DNA of 64,000 nucleotides from an uncultured Modestobacter sp. (GTDB lineage: Bacteria; Actinomycetota; Actinomycetes; Mycobacteriales; Geodermatophilaceae): positions 1-64,000 of the forward strand of contig NZ_CANKUD010000010.1 in assembly GCF_947486615.1 (NCBI RefSeq), read 5' to 3'. The notes under the pieces are model-generated. The model did not search any database. It saw nothing but the letters and a program-made list of their open reading frames with translations, and was not told the DNA's origin. The translations under genes were made by a program, and so were the position numbers. Below, in pieces: positions 1 through 20,290 of this stretch (the stretch's first letter is position 1; each line of letters begins with the position of its first letter).

Positions 1-232
1 ACAGGCTGAGACCAAGAGTTGGCACTCTCGTTCAATCAACCAAAGGAACCCAAACACCACGATCAAAGACCGCAGTGCCCAGGGATTTGTTACTTGGCAC
101 TGACTTTCGGCACGCTGTTGAGTTCTCAAGGAGCGGACGCGCGGCGAACCAGACCCTCTCAGGTCGTCGTCTCCGGCTTGTGTTGTCTCGCTTCGGCGCC
201 CGGTCCCGGCCTCGCGGTCGTTCCCGGCGCAG
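1..232 (-). ncRNA. 5' leader of an rRNA operon; the 16S gene lies outside the window
   Basis: Read on the minus strand, this stretch has the segment typical of actinobacterial rRNA leaders: CTTGAGAACTCAACAGCGTG at about 111-130, linked to antitermination and processing. A perfect 7-bp inverted repeat follows (CAGTGCC at 73-79, GGCACTG at 96-102). Transcription runs toward position 1, so the 16S gene should begin just beyond the window edge. No mature rRNA is present here. The transcription start near 230 is inferred from the promoter at 238-266. Confidence 0.8.
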
Positions 233-237
233 AGAGA

Positions 238-266
238 AAGTTACGTGGCTGCGCGGGAGGTGTCAA
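238..266 (-). promoter_or_regulatory. rRNA operon promoter
   Basis: On the minus strand a perfect -35 TTGACA (261-266) is separated by 17 bases (244-260) from a -10 TAACTT (238-243). A consensus -35 with optimal spacing is typical of rrn promoters. It lies between the tyrS stop and the rRNA leader and points at the leader, so the rRNA operon need not rely on read-through from the arg-tyrS genes. Confidence 0.75.
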
Positions 267-330
267 ACCCGGGTCGGGTGACGCGCGCCACCTGCCCGGA
301 ACGTCGCGGTCACCTGTCGTTCACACGCGG

Positions 331-346
331 CGGACGACCCCGTCCG
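331..346. terminator. small hairpin in the tyrS-rrn spacer
   Basis: CGGACG (331-336) and CGTCCG (341-346) form a 6-bp stem with a four-base loop, followed by further GC-rich inverted sequence. It sits about 45 bases past the tyrS stop and before the rrn promoter, so it may end the tyrS transcript. No T-tract is visible. Confidence 0.35.
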
Positions 347-389
347 GGCCGGTGGGCCGGCCACCGCGACGGCACCCGAAGGGCCCTGG

Positions 390-1709
390 TCAGGCAGCCG
401 GGGCGGCTGCTGCGCAGTGCACCCCGGCGACCGAGCGCTTGCCCTTCCGCAGCACCAGCCATCCCCCCGGCAGCCAGTCCCCCGGGGCCGGCACGGCGTC
501 GCCGTCGGTCACCCGGACGTTGTTGACGTACGCCCCGCCCTCCTTGACCGTGCGGCGGGCGTCGGACAGCGAGGAGGCCAGGCCCGCCTGCTGGAGCAGG
601 GTGGTCACGGGCACCCCGGGGTCGTCGACCTCCACGGACCCGGCCTCGGTCAACGCCGCGGCCAGGGTCTGCGGATCGAGGTCGGTCAGCTCGGCCCGGC
701 CGAAGAGGGCTCGACCGGCGGCCTCGGCCTGCGCCAGCTCCTCAGGCCCGTGCACCAGCCGGGTGAGCTCCTCTGCCAGCGCACGTTGCGGCGCGCGGGA
801 GGCCGGGCGCTCCTCCGACTCGCTGATCAGCGCGGCCACCTCCTCGGCGGGGCGCTCGGAGAACAGCGGCAGCCACGCCCGGGCGTCGACGTCGTCGATG
901 TTCAGCCAGTACTGGAAGAACGCGTACGGGCTCGTGTGCTCCGGGTCCAGCCAGATCGTGGCGCCCTCGGTCTTGCCGATCTTCTTGCCGTCTGCCGTGG
1001 TGATCAGCGGGGTCGCCAGCGCGTGCGCCGAGGCGCCCTCGGTGCGCCGCACCAGGTCCGTGCCGGCGGTGATGTTCCCCCACTGGTCCGAGCCGCCGCT
1101 CTGCAGCGTGCAGCCGTGCCGGCGGAACAGCTCCCGGAAGTCGTTGGCCTGCAGGATCTGGTAGCTGAACTCGGTGTAGCTGATCCCGGCGTCGGAGTTC
1201 AGGCGCGCCGAGACCGCCTCCTTGGCCAGCATCCGGTTGACCCGGAAGTGCTTGCCGAGGTCGCGGAGGAACTCGATGGCCGACAGCGGCGACGTCCACT
1301 CGAGGTTGTCGGCGTAGATCGGGGACCGCAGGCCCTGTTCGGCCGCTGGCTGGTCGAGGAACGGCGCTACCCGGCGGCGGATCCGGTCGACCCAGGTGGC
1401 CACCTGGATCGGGTCGTTGAGCTGCCGCTCGGACGACGGCCGGGGGTCACCGATCAGCCCGGTCGCCCCGCCGACCAGCACGATCGGCTGGTGCCCGGCC
1501 CGCTGCAGGGCGCGCAGCACCATGAACTGGATCAGGTGCCCGACGTGCAGGCTCGCCGCGGTCGGGTCGAACCCGCAGTAGTAGGTGACCGGCCCCTCCG
1601 CGAGGTGGGCGCGCAGCGCGTCCTCGTCGGTGCTCTGGGCGATCAGCCCGCGGCGGTGCAGTTCGTCGATCACGGAGGGAGCGTCGGTCCCGGGAGGTGC
1701 GGAGGTCAC
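390..1709 (-). CDS. tyrS: tyrosyl-tRNA synthetase
   Basis: Charges tRNA-Tyr with tyrosine in the cytoplasm. The 439-residue product is a class I synthetase. The tyrosine pocket YCGFDP is at about 44-49 and HVGH (HIGH signature) at 55-58. KIGKT, the TyrRS form of KMSKS, lies near 245, and an S4-type RNA-binding domain covers roughly 370-430. The GTG start at 1709 overlaps the mpg stop as GTGA and gives normal family length. An ATG at 1802 in the same frame would add 31 unrelated residues. It is the last gene before the rRNA promoter. Confidence 0.95.
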   Translation of the reverse strand: MTSAPPGTDAPSVIDELHRRGLIAQSTDEDALRAHLAEGPVTYYCGFDPTAASLHVGHLIQFMVLRALQRAGHQPIVLVGGATGLIGDPRPSSERQLNDPIQVATWVDRIRRRVAPFLDQPAAEQGLRSPIYADNLEWTSPLSAIEFLRDLGKHFRVNRMLAKEAVSARLNSDAGISYTEFSYQILQANDFRELFRRHGCTLQSGGSDQWGNITAGTDLVRRTEGASAHALATPLITTADGKKIGKTEGATIWLDPEHTSPYAFFQYWLNIDDVDARAWLPLFSERPAEEVAALISESEERPASRAPQRALAEELTRLVHGPEELAQAEAAGRALFGRAELTDLDPQTLAAALTEAGSVEVDDPGVPVTTLLQQAGLASSLSDARRTVKEGGAYVNNVRVTDGDAVPAPGDWLPGGWLVLRKGKRSVAGVHCAAAAPAA

Positions 1710-2371
1710 GGTCGCCCATCCTGCCTGGCACTCCCCCGCCGGGGCTTCCCACCCGCCCGGAAGACGCTCACCGAGGGGGCGTCGCTCTCCCAGAACCGCC
1801 ATGGCAGTTCGGTCGCCACGCTGATCCCCACCCGGGGCCCGGTGGACACCTGCGGTGGCGGCGTCCCGGCGTGCAGCCGTACCGCCGACGCGGGGTCGAG
1901 CAGGTGGGAACCACGGTCGTCGGGGCCGATGGCCAGCGCCTGGGTGAGCCGGGCCGGCCCCCGGGCCAGGTCCCGCGCCGCCCGGGCGGCCGGACGCCGG
2001 GCACGGGCCAGGGACTCCCCCACCACCACCTCACCGGCGCGCATCAGCACCGCCGAGCCCCGCCCGGCCGGGCCGACGACGACGTTGGCGCACCAATGGA
2101 CGCCGTAGCTGAAGTAGACGTACAGCCGGCCGGGTGGGCCGAACATGATCTCCGCGCGCGGGGTCGGGCCCCGGTGGGCGTGCGAGGCCGGGTCCTCCCC
2201 CTGCCCGGAGTAGGCCTCGACCTCGGTCAGCCGCAGCGCCACCTGCCCCTCGGGCCGGTCGGTGACGACCCAGCAGCCCAGCAGGGCCCGGGCCACCTCG
2301 TCGACCGGCCCGAGCAGCGACTCCTCGGCGACGAGAGGCCCGGGCCCGGACGGCGGCACGGCGTCGGTCAT
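1706..2371 (-). CDS. mpg: 3-methyladenine DNA glycosylase (AAG/Mpg family)
   Basis: Excises alkylated purines such as 3-methyladenine, starting base excision repair. The 221-residue product shows the AAG signatures: LTEVEAYSG with the catalytic glutamate region near 49-57, DPASHAHRG, LYVYFSYGVHWCANVV and RAGEV. Length is normal for a bacterial family member. It starts 19 bases after the argH stop, and its TGA is shared with the tyrS GTG, so it is co-translated between amino acid and tRNA-charging genes. Repair is unrelated to arginine synthesis, so the link is probably only transcriptional. Confidence 0.92.
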   Translation of the reverse strand: MTDAVPPSGPGPLVAEESLLGPVDEVARALLGCWVVTDRPEGQVALRLTEVEAYSGQGEDPASHAHRGPTPRAEIMFGPPGRLYVYFSYGVHWCANVVVGPAGRGSAVLMRAGEVVVGESLARARRPAARAARDLARGPARLTQALAIGPDDRGSHLLDPASAVRLHAGTPPPQVSTGPRVGISVATELPWRFWESDAPSVSVFRAGGKPRRGSARQDGRP

Positions 2372-2390
2372 GCAGGCGCTCCTCCGGAGC

Positions 2391-7613
<5,223 letters not shown>

Positions 7614-7617
<4 letters not shown>

Positions 7618-8765
7618 GTCGAGTAGGCCGAGTTCTCGTGCACGTAGGCGAGGGACAGGTCGTTGGTCCAGATGGTGGCCTGCTCGGCGCCGGCCCGGAG
7701 GTCGACGTCGATGGTGACGGCCCGGCCGGTGAGGTCGACGCCCTCGCGCGGGTCGCCGATGGCACCGCCGCGGCAGACGGTCACCCCGTTGATCGTCACG
7801 TCCACCTGGTCGGGCTCGAAGGCGGCGTCGGTGGTGCCGATCGCGGCCAGCACCCGGCCCCAGTTGGGGTCGTTGCCGAACAGCGCCGTCTTGAGCAGGT
7901 TGTTCCGGGCGCAGGCCCGGCCCGCGGTGACCGCGTCGGTGACGCTGGCCGCGTTCCGGACGGTGATCGCGATGTCCTTGGTGGAGCCCTCGGCGTCGGC
8001 GAGCAGCTGCATCGCCAGGTCGGTCATGGCAGTGGTGAGCGCCTCGGTGAGCTGCTCCTCCGACGGGGTCACCCCGCTGGCGCCGTTGGCCATCGCGATC
8101 ACGGTGTCGTTGGTGGACAGGCAGCCGTCGGAGTCGACCCGCTCCACGCTCACGCCGGTGGCCGCCGCCAGGGCCCGCTGCAGCACCGCCGGATCGACGG
8201 CGGCGTCAGTGGTGAGCACCACGAGCATGGTGGCCAGGGACGGGGCGAGCATGCCGGCGCCCTTGGCGATGCCGCCGACGCTCCAGCCCTCACCGCGCTG
8301 CACCGTCGTCTTGGGCACCGTGTCGGTGGTCATGATCGCCCGAGCCGCGGCGGTGCCGCCGTCGGCCGAGAGCTCGCCGACCGCGGCGGTCACGCCGGCC
8401 AGCAGCGCGTCCATCGGCAGCCGGACGCCGATCAGCCCGGTGGAGGCGACCGCGACGTCGATCGCGCCGATGCCCAGCTGCGCGGCGACGTGCTCGGCGG
8501 TGGCGTGGGTGTCCTGGAAGCCACCAGGGCCGGTGCAGGCGTTGGCGCCGCCGGAGTTGAGCACCACCGCCTTCAGCCGGCCGGTGGCCAGCACCTGCCG
8601 GCTCCACTGCACCGGCGCGGCGGGGAACCGGTTGGTGGTGAAGACGGCGGCCGCGGCGTCGTCGGGCCCGTCGTTGACCACGAGCGCGACGTCGGCGTCG
8701 CCACTGGACTTCAACCCGGCGGCGACGCCGGCGGCGCGGAAGCCGGCGGGGACGGTGACGGTCAC
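7614..8765 (-). CDS. argJ: bifunctional glutamate N-acetyltransferase/ornithine acetyltransferase
   Basis: Recycles the acetyl group from acetylornithine to glutamate, making the cyclic arginine pathway. The 383-residue precursor should self-cleave before T179 in the ATML motif, giving alpha and beta chains. Other family blocks seen are [10 protein letters not shown] (70-79) and GNDPNWGR. Start is GTG at 8765 with GAGGAG about eight bases upstream. It lies 49 bases after argC, the longest gap in the arg run. Confidence 0.95.
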
Positions 8766-8814
8766 GCGTGCTCCTCGGGGATGACGGCCGGCAGGACGGG
8801 GCGGGTCGGTGCAC

Positions 8815-9945
<1,131 letters not shown>

Positions 9946-9981
9946 TCACCACCCGCCCCGCACCCCGAGGAGACGCCGCCC

Positions 9982-10863
9982 GTGCGCCCGTTCGACCGCA
10001 TCGTCATCGTGTTCAACCCGCACAGCACCGGCAACGCCGCGGAGTCGGCCGAGGAGCTCCGCGCCGAGCTGGACCGGCGGCTGCCGGACGTGCCGGTGCA
10101 GCTCCGCCCGACGCAGCGCGCCGGGCACGCCCGCGAGATCGCCCGGGACGTCGCGGCCACCGGCACCCCGCTGCTCGTGTCGGTCAGCGGGGACGGCGGC
10201 TACAACGAGGTCGTCAACGGGGTGCTGGACGCCGGCAACGACCGGGCCGTCTGCGCCGTCCGGGCCGCCGGCAACGCCAACGACCACCGCCGCACCACCC
10301 GGGCGCACCACCTCGCCGACGCGATCGTGACCGGGGACGTCCAGCGGATCGACCTGCTGCGGCTGACCCTCGGCAGCGGGGCCACGGCGGAGACCCGCTA
10401 CGCCCACTCCTACATCGGTGTCGGGCTCACCCCCGTGGTGGCCGTCGACCTGGAGGAGGGCGGCAAGGGGTCCTGGCGGGAGCTGGTCTCGGTGGTCCGC
10501 GGCTTCTGGCGGTTCCGCCCGTTCCCCATCCGGCTGGAGGACGGGGAGCAGCGCACCGTGGACAGCCTGCTGTTCGCCAACATCTCCCAGATGGCCAAGG
10601 TCGCGACGGTGAGCGAGGGCTCCACCCCCGACGACGGGTGCTTCGAGGTGGTCACCCAGGAGCGGACCGGCAAGCTGCGGGTGCTGGCCACCGCGATCCG
10701 TGCGGCCACCCGCGGGCTGGGGCCGCAGCCCAGCGCCACGCACTACGCGTTCACCCCGCTGGTGCCGATGCCGCTGCAGCTGGACGGCGAGCTGGTGGAG
10801 CTGGCGGCGGACACCCCGGTCGCGGTGGACATCGCGCCCCGTGCGCTGGCCACCGTCCTCTGA
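9982..10863 (+). CDS. diacylglycerol/lipid kinase family protein
   Basis: Probable lipid kinase phosphorylating a diacylglycerol- or sphingosine-like substrate at the membrane. The 293-residue product has the DAGK catalytic signature SGDGGYNEV at 69-77 and an N-terminal FNPHSTGN nucleotide loop near 11-18. The GTG at 9982 is chosen for its GAGGAG at 9967-9972. A longer frame from 9874 would run through the argC operator. It is transcribed divergently from argC; a functional link is not evident. The exact lipid cannot be read from sequence. Confidence 0.82.
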   Translation: MRPFDRIVIVFNPHSTGNAAESAEELRAELDRRLPDVPVQLRPTQRAGHAREIARDVAATGTPLLVSVSGDGGYNEVVNGVLDAGNDRAVCAVRAAGNANDHRRTTRAHHLADAIVTGDVQRIDLLRLTLGSGATAETRYAHSYIGVGLTPVVAVDLEEGGKGSWRELVSVVRGFWRFRPFPIRLEDGEQRTVDSLLFANISQMAKVATVSEGSTPDDGCFEVVTQERTGKLRVLATAIRAATRGLGPQPSATHYAFTPLVPMPLQLDGELVELAADTPVAVDIAPRALATVL

Positions 10864-10918
10864 CCAGGGCGCGCCCGGACCGCCGATGAGTCCGCTGCCC
10901 GAGGGCGGTCTCACCGGC

Positions 10919-11317
10919 ATGACATCGACAACGGACACCACCCTCACCCAGCTGGCCGTGACCATGTTCACCGTCGCCGACCAGGACGCCGCCCGGGACT
11001 TCTACGTCCGGGTGCTGGGCTTCGAGGTGCGCGGCGACGAACGGTTCGGGGAGGACGGCACGGCCCGCTGGCTGGAGGTCGCGCCGGCCGGCTCGGCCGC
11101 ACGGCTGGCGCTGAACCCGCCGATGGGCGGCTCCCCCGGTGGCGGCGTCGTCGGGGTCGAGTCGACCGACGTGCTGGCCGAGCACGCCCGGCTGGCCGCA
11201 CGCGGGGACGTCGATCTCGACCCGGCCCCGACGCGGGTGCCGGGCGCCCCCCTGCTGTTCAGCCTCCGCGACCCGGACGGCAACACCGTCTGGGTGGTCG
11301 AGGAGCGCGCCGCCTGA
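10919..11317 (+). CDS. VOC (glyoxalase/bleomycin-resistance fold) protein
   Basis: Small cytoplasmic protein of 132 residues with one vicinal-oxygen-chelate domain. It opens MFTVADQDAARDFYVRVLGFEV and closes FSLRDPDGNTVWVVEE, the typical beta-alpha-beta-beta-beta ends. The family includes metal-dependent lyases, dioxygenases and drug-binding proteins, and the substrate cannot be told here. ATG 10919 is used; an in-frame ATG at 10886 would add 11 residues. It may share a transcript with the kinase 55 bases upstream. Confidence 0.75.
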   Translation: MTSTTDTTLTQLAVTMFTVADQDAARDFYVRVLGFEVRGDERFGEDGTARWLEVAPAGSAARLALNPPMGGSPGGGVVGVESTDVLAEHARLAARGDVDLDPAPTRVPGAPLLFSLRDPDGNTVWVVEERAA

Positions 11318-11423
11318 CCACGCACAGCGTCCTGACCGGCGGCTCCCACGGTTCTGTCAGTGGGGTCGGGCAGGGTCCACACCGGTCCGGCTGACGACGC
11401 CGGGCAGGGGGAGGAACACCGGC

Positions 11424-11741
11424 ATGACCGACGTCCAGCAGCTGCCCGGCGGGATCGACCTGGTCGAGGAGGGCGGCCTCGCCGTGCTCACCCTGCGCGG
11501 TGAGGTCGACAGCTCGGTGGTCGACGCCTGGGACGCCGGCGGGCCCCGCCTCCGAGAGGCAGGCGCCGTCGACCTGTCCGCCGCGACCTTCCTGGACGGG
11601 CGCGCGCTGCGGCTGCTGGTGCGGGAGACCGATCAGGCCCGCCGGGCGGGGCGGCTGCCCGAGCTCCGCCGGCCCTCCCGGACGGTCCGGCGGATGCTCG
11701 AGGTGGCCGGCGCGGCGCCGCTGTTCGCGGCTATCTGCTGA
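11424..11741 (+). CDS. STAS-domain protein (anti-sigma factor antagonist-like)
   Basis: A single STAS domain of 105 residues, preceded by a good ribosome binding site (GGGGGAGG at 11406-11413). STAS proteins usually bind anti-sigma kinases in partner-switching systems. The helix that normally starts with the phosphorylated DS pair reads DLSAATFLDGRAL, so glycine replaces the regulatory serine. If the family mechanism applies, this antagonist cannot be switched off by phosphorylation. No RsbW-like kinase is nearby. It ends four bases before the convergent SDR gene. Confidence 0.75.
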   Translation: MTDVQQLPGGIDLVEEGGLAVLTLRGEVDSSVVDAWDAGGPRLREAGAVDLSAATFLDGRALRLLVRETDQARRAGRLPELRRPSRTVRRMLEVAGAAPLFAAIC

Positions 11742-11745
11742 CCGG

Positions 11746-12550
11746 TCAGCCGATCGGGTCGTCGACCCCGTACGGGCGCAGCCGCAGCTGCCGGGCGGTG
11801 CCCTCCGGGGTGGTCCCGCGCAGGAGGTCCAGGTCGTCGGCACCGGCCCGGAAGAACCGGCCGGACCACTGGTCGAGCTCACCGGCGGCGATGGCCAGGG
11901 CGAGGGCGACGACGTCCTCGGGCCGGGTCCACTCCGTGCGCCCGGCGTGCATCGGCATGGCCCGGGTCATCGCGGTGTCGATCACCCCCGGCGCCAGGTC
12001 GAACGCCCGCACCCCGTGCGCGGCGCCGGCCAGGTCGATCGCCTCGGTGATCCGCATCTGCGCGGTCTTGCCGGCCGAGTAGGCGCTGTAGACGTCGCTC
12101 CCCCGGGTGCCCAGACCGCTGCCCAGCCCGATGACCCGGCCGCCGCCGGCGGCGATCATCCCGGGGACGACGGCGCGGGAGACCAGGAACGGGCCGCGCA
12201 CCTGGCTCTCCACCACCTGCCACCACTGGTCGGGGTCGGCCTCCCACAGCGGCACCTCGGCGGCGTCGATCAGACCCGCGTTGTTGACCAGCAGGGTGAC
12301 CGGCCCGAGCTCGCCGGTCACCTGGTCGACCGCGGCCTGGACGGCGTCGGGGTCGGTGACGTCGGCGGCCACGGCCAGCGTGCGCACGCCGGTGGCCGCG
12401 GACACCTCGTCCATCGCGGTGAGCAGACGCTCGGCCGACCGGGCCATCCCCGCCACCGTCGCGCCCCGCTCGGCCAGCCCCTGCGCCAGGTACCGGCCGA
12501 TCCCGGCCGAGGCCCCGGTCACCAGGGCGACGGTGCCGGTCAGGTCGGTG

Positions 12551-12558
<8 letters not shown>
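11746..12558 (-). CDS. short-chain dehydrogenase/reductase coupled to pheT
   Basis: NAD(P)-dependent oxidoreductase of unknown substrate, 270 residues. It shows TGASAGIG (14-21), NNAG, and the catalytic YSAYSAGK segment with the tyrosine-lysine pair. The GTG at 12558 lies inside the end of pheT, an 8-base overlap reading GTGGCTGA, so translation is probably coupled. A longer frame from 12606 would add 16 unlike residues. The coupling to a tRNA synthetase subunit is odd and gives no hint of function. Confidence 0.85.
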
Positions 12559-18456
<5,898 letters not shown>

Positions 18457-18491
18457 TCCCCCTGCGGTCCGGCCCCGCTGCAGCGTCCTGC

Positions 18492-18518
18492 GACGAGCTC
18501 TCGACCGGGGAGCTCGTC
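18492..18518. terminator. bidirectional hairpin between convergent genes
   Basis: GACGAGCTC (18492-18500) and GAGCTCGTC (18510-18518) make a perfect 9-bp stem with a nine-base loop. It lies midway between the stop of the LOV protein and the stop of the convergent methyltransferase, so it could end both transcripts. No T-tract. Confidence 0.6.
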
Positions 18519-18579
18519 ACGGCCCCCTCCAGGGCACCGCCCCGAGCGTGCGAGGGGTGGGGAGGAGGGGGTCCTCCAC

Positions 18580-19383
18580 CTACTGCGCGAGCTGGGTGGC
18601 GTAGAGGCAGATCGAGGCGGCGACCGACAGGTTGAGGCTCTCCGCCCGGCCGCGCATGGGTATCCGGACCCGGGCGTCGGCTGCGGCGGCGAGCTGGGAG
18701 TCCAGGCCCCGGGCCTCGTTGCCGAACAGCCACAGCACCGGCGCAGCGAGCAGCCCCTGGTCCCCGGCGGCGTCCAGGGAGACCTCTCCCCCGCCGTCGG
18801 CGGCCAGCACGGTCACCCCGGCGGCCTGCACCTGCGCGACGAGCTCGGCCAGGTCCGCGCTGCGCACCACGTCGACGTGGAACAGGCTGCCGGCGCTGCT
18901 GCGCACGACCTTGCCCTGGTACGGGTCGGTGGAGCCGGCGCCGAACACCACCGCCCCCGCGCCGCACGCGTCGGCGGTGCGCAGCACCGTCCCGGCGTTG
19001 CCCGGGTCGTTCAGCTCGGCGAACGCGACCGCCAGCCGCGGCGGGTCGGCGACCAGGGTCTGCGCCGGCACGTCGCGCAGCGCGCAGACGGCGACCAGCC
19101 CCTGGGGCGTGACCGTCTCCGACAGCGACGCCGCGGCCCGGTCGGTGACGACGTGCACCGGCACCCGGGTGCCGGCCAGCAGGTCACGGTGGGTGGCCGC
19201 GGCGGCCTCGGTGACGAACAGCTCCAGCACCGCGCGGGGGTCGGCGGCCGTCTCGGCCAGCGCCTCGCTGACCGCCTGACGCCCCTCGGCGAGGAAGGCA
19301 CCGGCGTCGTCCCGGCCGCTGCGCCGGGTGAGCTTGCGGGCGGTGGCGACCCGCGCGGAGCGCTCGGTCAGCAGATCGGGCAC
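18580..19383 (-). CDS. SpoU/TrmH-family RNA 2'-O-methyltransferase
   Basis: SAM-dependent knot-fold methyltransferase, 267 residues, acting on rRNA or tRNA ribose. An N-terminal substrate-binding domain covers about 1-105. The three SPOUT motifs are NDPGNAGTVLRTAD, LFGNEARGL and IPMRGRAESLNLSVAASI. Start is GTG at 19383. It follows infC-rpmI-rplT, a frequent actinobacterial arrangement, after a strong hairpin. The modified nucleotide cannot be told from sequence. Confidence 0.9.
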   Translation of the reverse strand: MPDLLTERSARVATARKLTRRSGRDDAGAFLAEGRQAVSEALAETAADPRAVLELFVTEAAAATHRDLLAGTRVPVHVVTDRAAASLSETVTPQGLVAVCALRDVPAQTLVADPPRLAVAFAELNDPGNAGTVLRTADACGAGAVVFGAGSTDPYQGKVVRSSAGSLFHVDVVRSADLAELVAQVQAAGVTVLAADGGGEVSLDAAGDQGLLAAPVLWLFGNEARGLDSQLAAAADARVRIPMRGRAESLNLSVAASICLYATQLAQ

Positions 19384-19415
19384 GGGTGACCTCTCGGGAC
19401 GGGGGGCGGACAGAC

Positions 19416-19464
19416 GGCGACGCCGCCGCCGGCAGGTCTCGGACCCACCGGCGACGGCGTCGCC
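19416..19464 (-). terminator. hairpin downstream of rplT
   Basis: A 17-base arm (19416-19432) pairs with 19448-19464, with one mismatch: GGCGACGCCG matches CGGCGTCGCC and the inner six pairs continue the stem. It lies 76 bases past the rplT stop and before the methyltransferase start, so it may end or attenuate the infC operon transcript. Confidence 0.55.
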
Positions 19465-19539
19465 AGGTCGTGCTGCCCGCGTCCTCCTGGGGAGGTCACC
19501 GGGCGGGGCGCTCCTGCCCGGGGGCAGGGACGTCCAGGA

Positions 19540-19929
19540 TCAGGCTGCCTGGGCGCCGGTCGCCTCGGGGTGCGCGACGAGCGCGGCCCGGGCGGACTCC
19601 ACCAGCGAGGCGAAGGTGGCGGGCTCGTTCACGGCGAGCTCGGCGAGGACACGACGGTCCAGCTCGATGCCGGCCAGCTTGAGGCCCTGCATGAAGCGGT
19701 TGTAGGTCATGTCGTTCTGCCGGGCCGCGGCGTTGATCCGGGTGATCCACAGCTTGCGGAAGTCACCCTTGCGGACCTTGCGGTCGCGGTAGTTGTAGGT
19801 GGCCGAGTGGAGGATCTGCTCCTTGGCCTTGCGGTACAGCCGCGAGCGCTGGCCGCGGTAACCGCTGGCCGCCTCGAGGGTCGTACGACGCTTCTTCTGG
19901 GCGTTGACCGCCCGCTTCACGCGTGCCAC
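19540..19929 (-). CDS. rplT: 50S ribosomal protein L20
   Basis: Early-assembly 23S-binding protein of 129 residues. The family start [15 protein letters not shown] and core [19 protein letters not shown] are clear. The acidic C-terminal tail is slightly longer than usual. Last gene of infC-rpmI-rplT. In Firmicutes and Enterobacteria L20 represses this operon by binding its mRNA; the structured leader and intercistronic hairpins here leave room for similar control, but that is untested. Confidence 0.97.
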   Translation of the reverse strand: MARVKRAVNAQKKRRTTLEAASGYRGQRSRLYRKAKEQILHSATYNYRDRKVRKGDFRKLWITRINAAARQNDMTYNRFMQGLKLAGIELDRRVLAELAVNEPATFASLVESARAALVAHPEATGAQAA

Positions 19930-19965
19930 GTGAGAGCTCCGTTCTGCTCGTCAGGAAAGGGGCGG

Positions 19966-20160
19966 TCAGAGACCGAGGAGCTTCTTCATCCGGGGGGTGT
20001 CGGCCTTCGACAGCACACCGGTGCCGCTGATGCGACGCTTCCGGGACGAGGACTTGGCCTCGAACTTGTGCTGGTTGTTCTGGTGCTCACCCACCAGCTT
20101 CCCGGTGCCCGTCACGCGGATGCGCTTGGCAGTGCCCTTGTGCGTCTTGTTCTTCGGCAT
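19966..20160 (-). CDS. rpmI: 50S ribosomal protein L35
   Basis: 64-residue, very basic ribosomal protein starting MPKNKTHKGTAKRIRVTGTG and ending RMKKLLGL, full length for the family. The ATG at 20158-20160 is set by homology; the frame is open further upstream but that part is spacer. It lies 130 bases after infC, the spacer carrying two strong hairpins, and 36 bases before rplT. Confidence 0.97.
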   Translation of the reverse strand: MPKNKTHKGTAKRIRVTGTGKLVGEHQNNQHKFEAKSSSRKRRISGTGVLSKADTPRMKKLLGL

Positions 20161-20184
20161 CTCTGCGTCCTGTTCGTGTCTGCC

Positions 20185-20215
20185 CGGCGCCGCGCAGCGG
20201 TGTGCTGCGCGGCGC
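20185..20215 (-). promoter_or_regulatory. 12-bp hairpin just upstream of rpmI
   Basis: GGCGCCGCGCAG (20185-20196) pairs perfectly with CTGCGCGGCGCC (20204-20215) around a 7-base loop. It ends about 25 bases before the rpmI ATG, near its ribosome binding site. It could be a processing or regulatory structure, for example an L20 target, or a weak attenuator without T-tract. Confidence 0.5.
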
Positions 20216-20246
20216 CCGGTGGTCTGGGTCGGCCTCCCCGCCGGGG

Positions 20247-20272
20247 CCCACCACGAGCTGGTGCGTGGTGGG
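20247..20272 (-). promoter_or_regulatory. 9-bp hairpin after infC
   Basis: CCCACCACG (20247-20255) and CGTGGTGGG (20264-20272) form a perfect stem with an 8-base loop about 18 bases past the infC stop. It is the second strong structure in the 130-base infC-rpmI spacer. It may stabilise the upstream message or tune read-through into rpmI-rplT. Confidence 0.45.
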
Positions 20273-20290
20273 GGGCAGGGAGGTCCTGCG

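Noticed and set aside
1711-1802. Longer tyrS start at ATG 1802
   Set aside because: The added 31 residues lie inside mpg, are not family-like, and the GTG at 1709 is coupled to the mpg stop.
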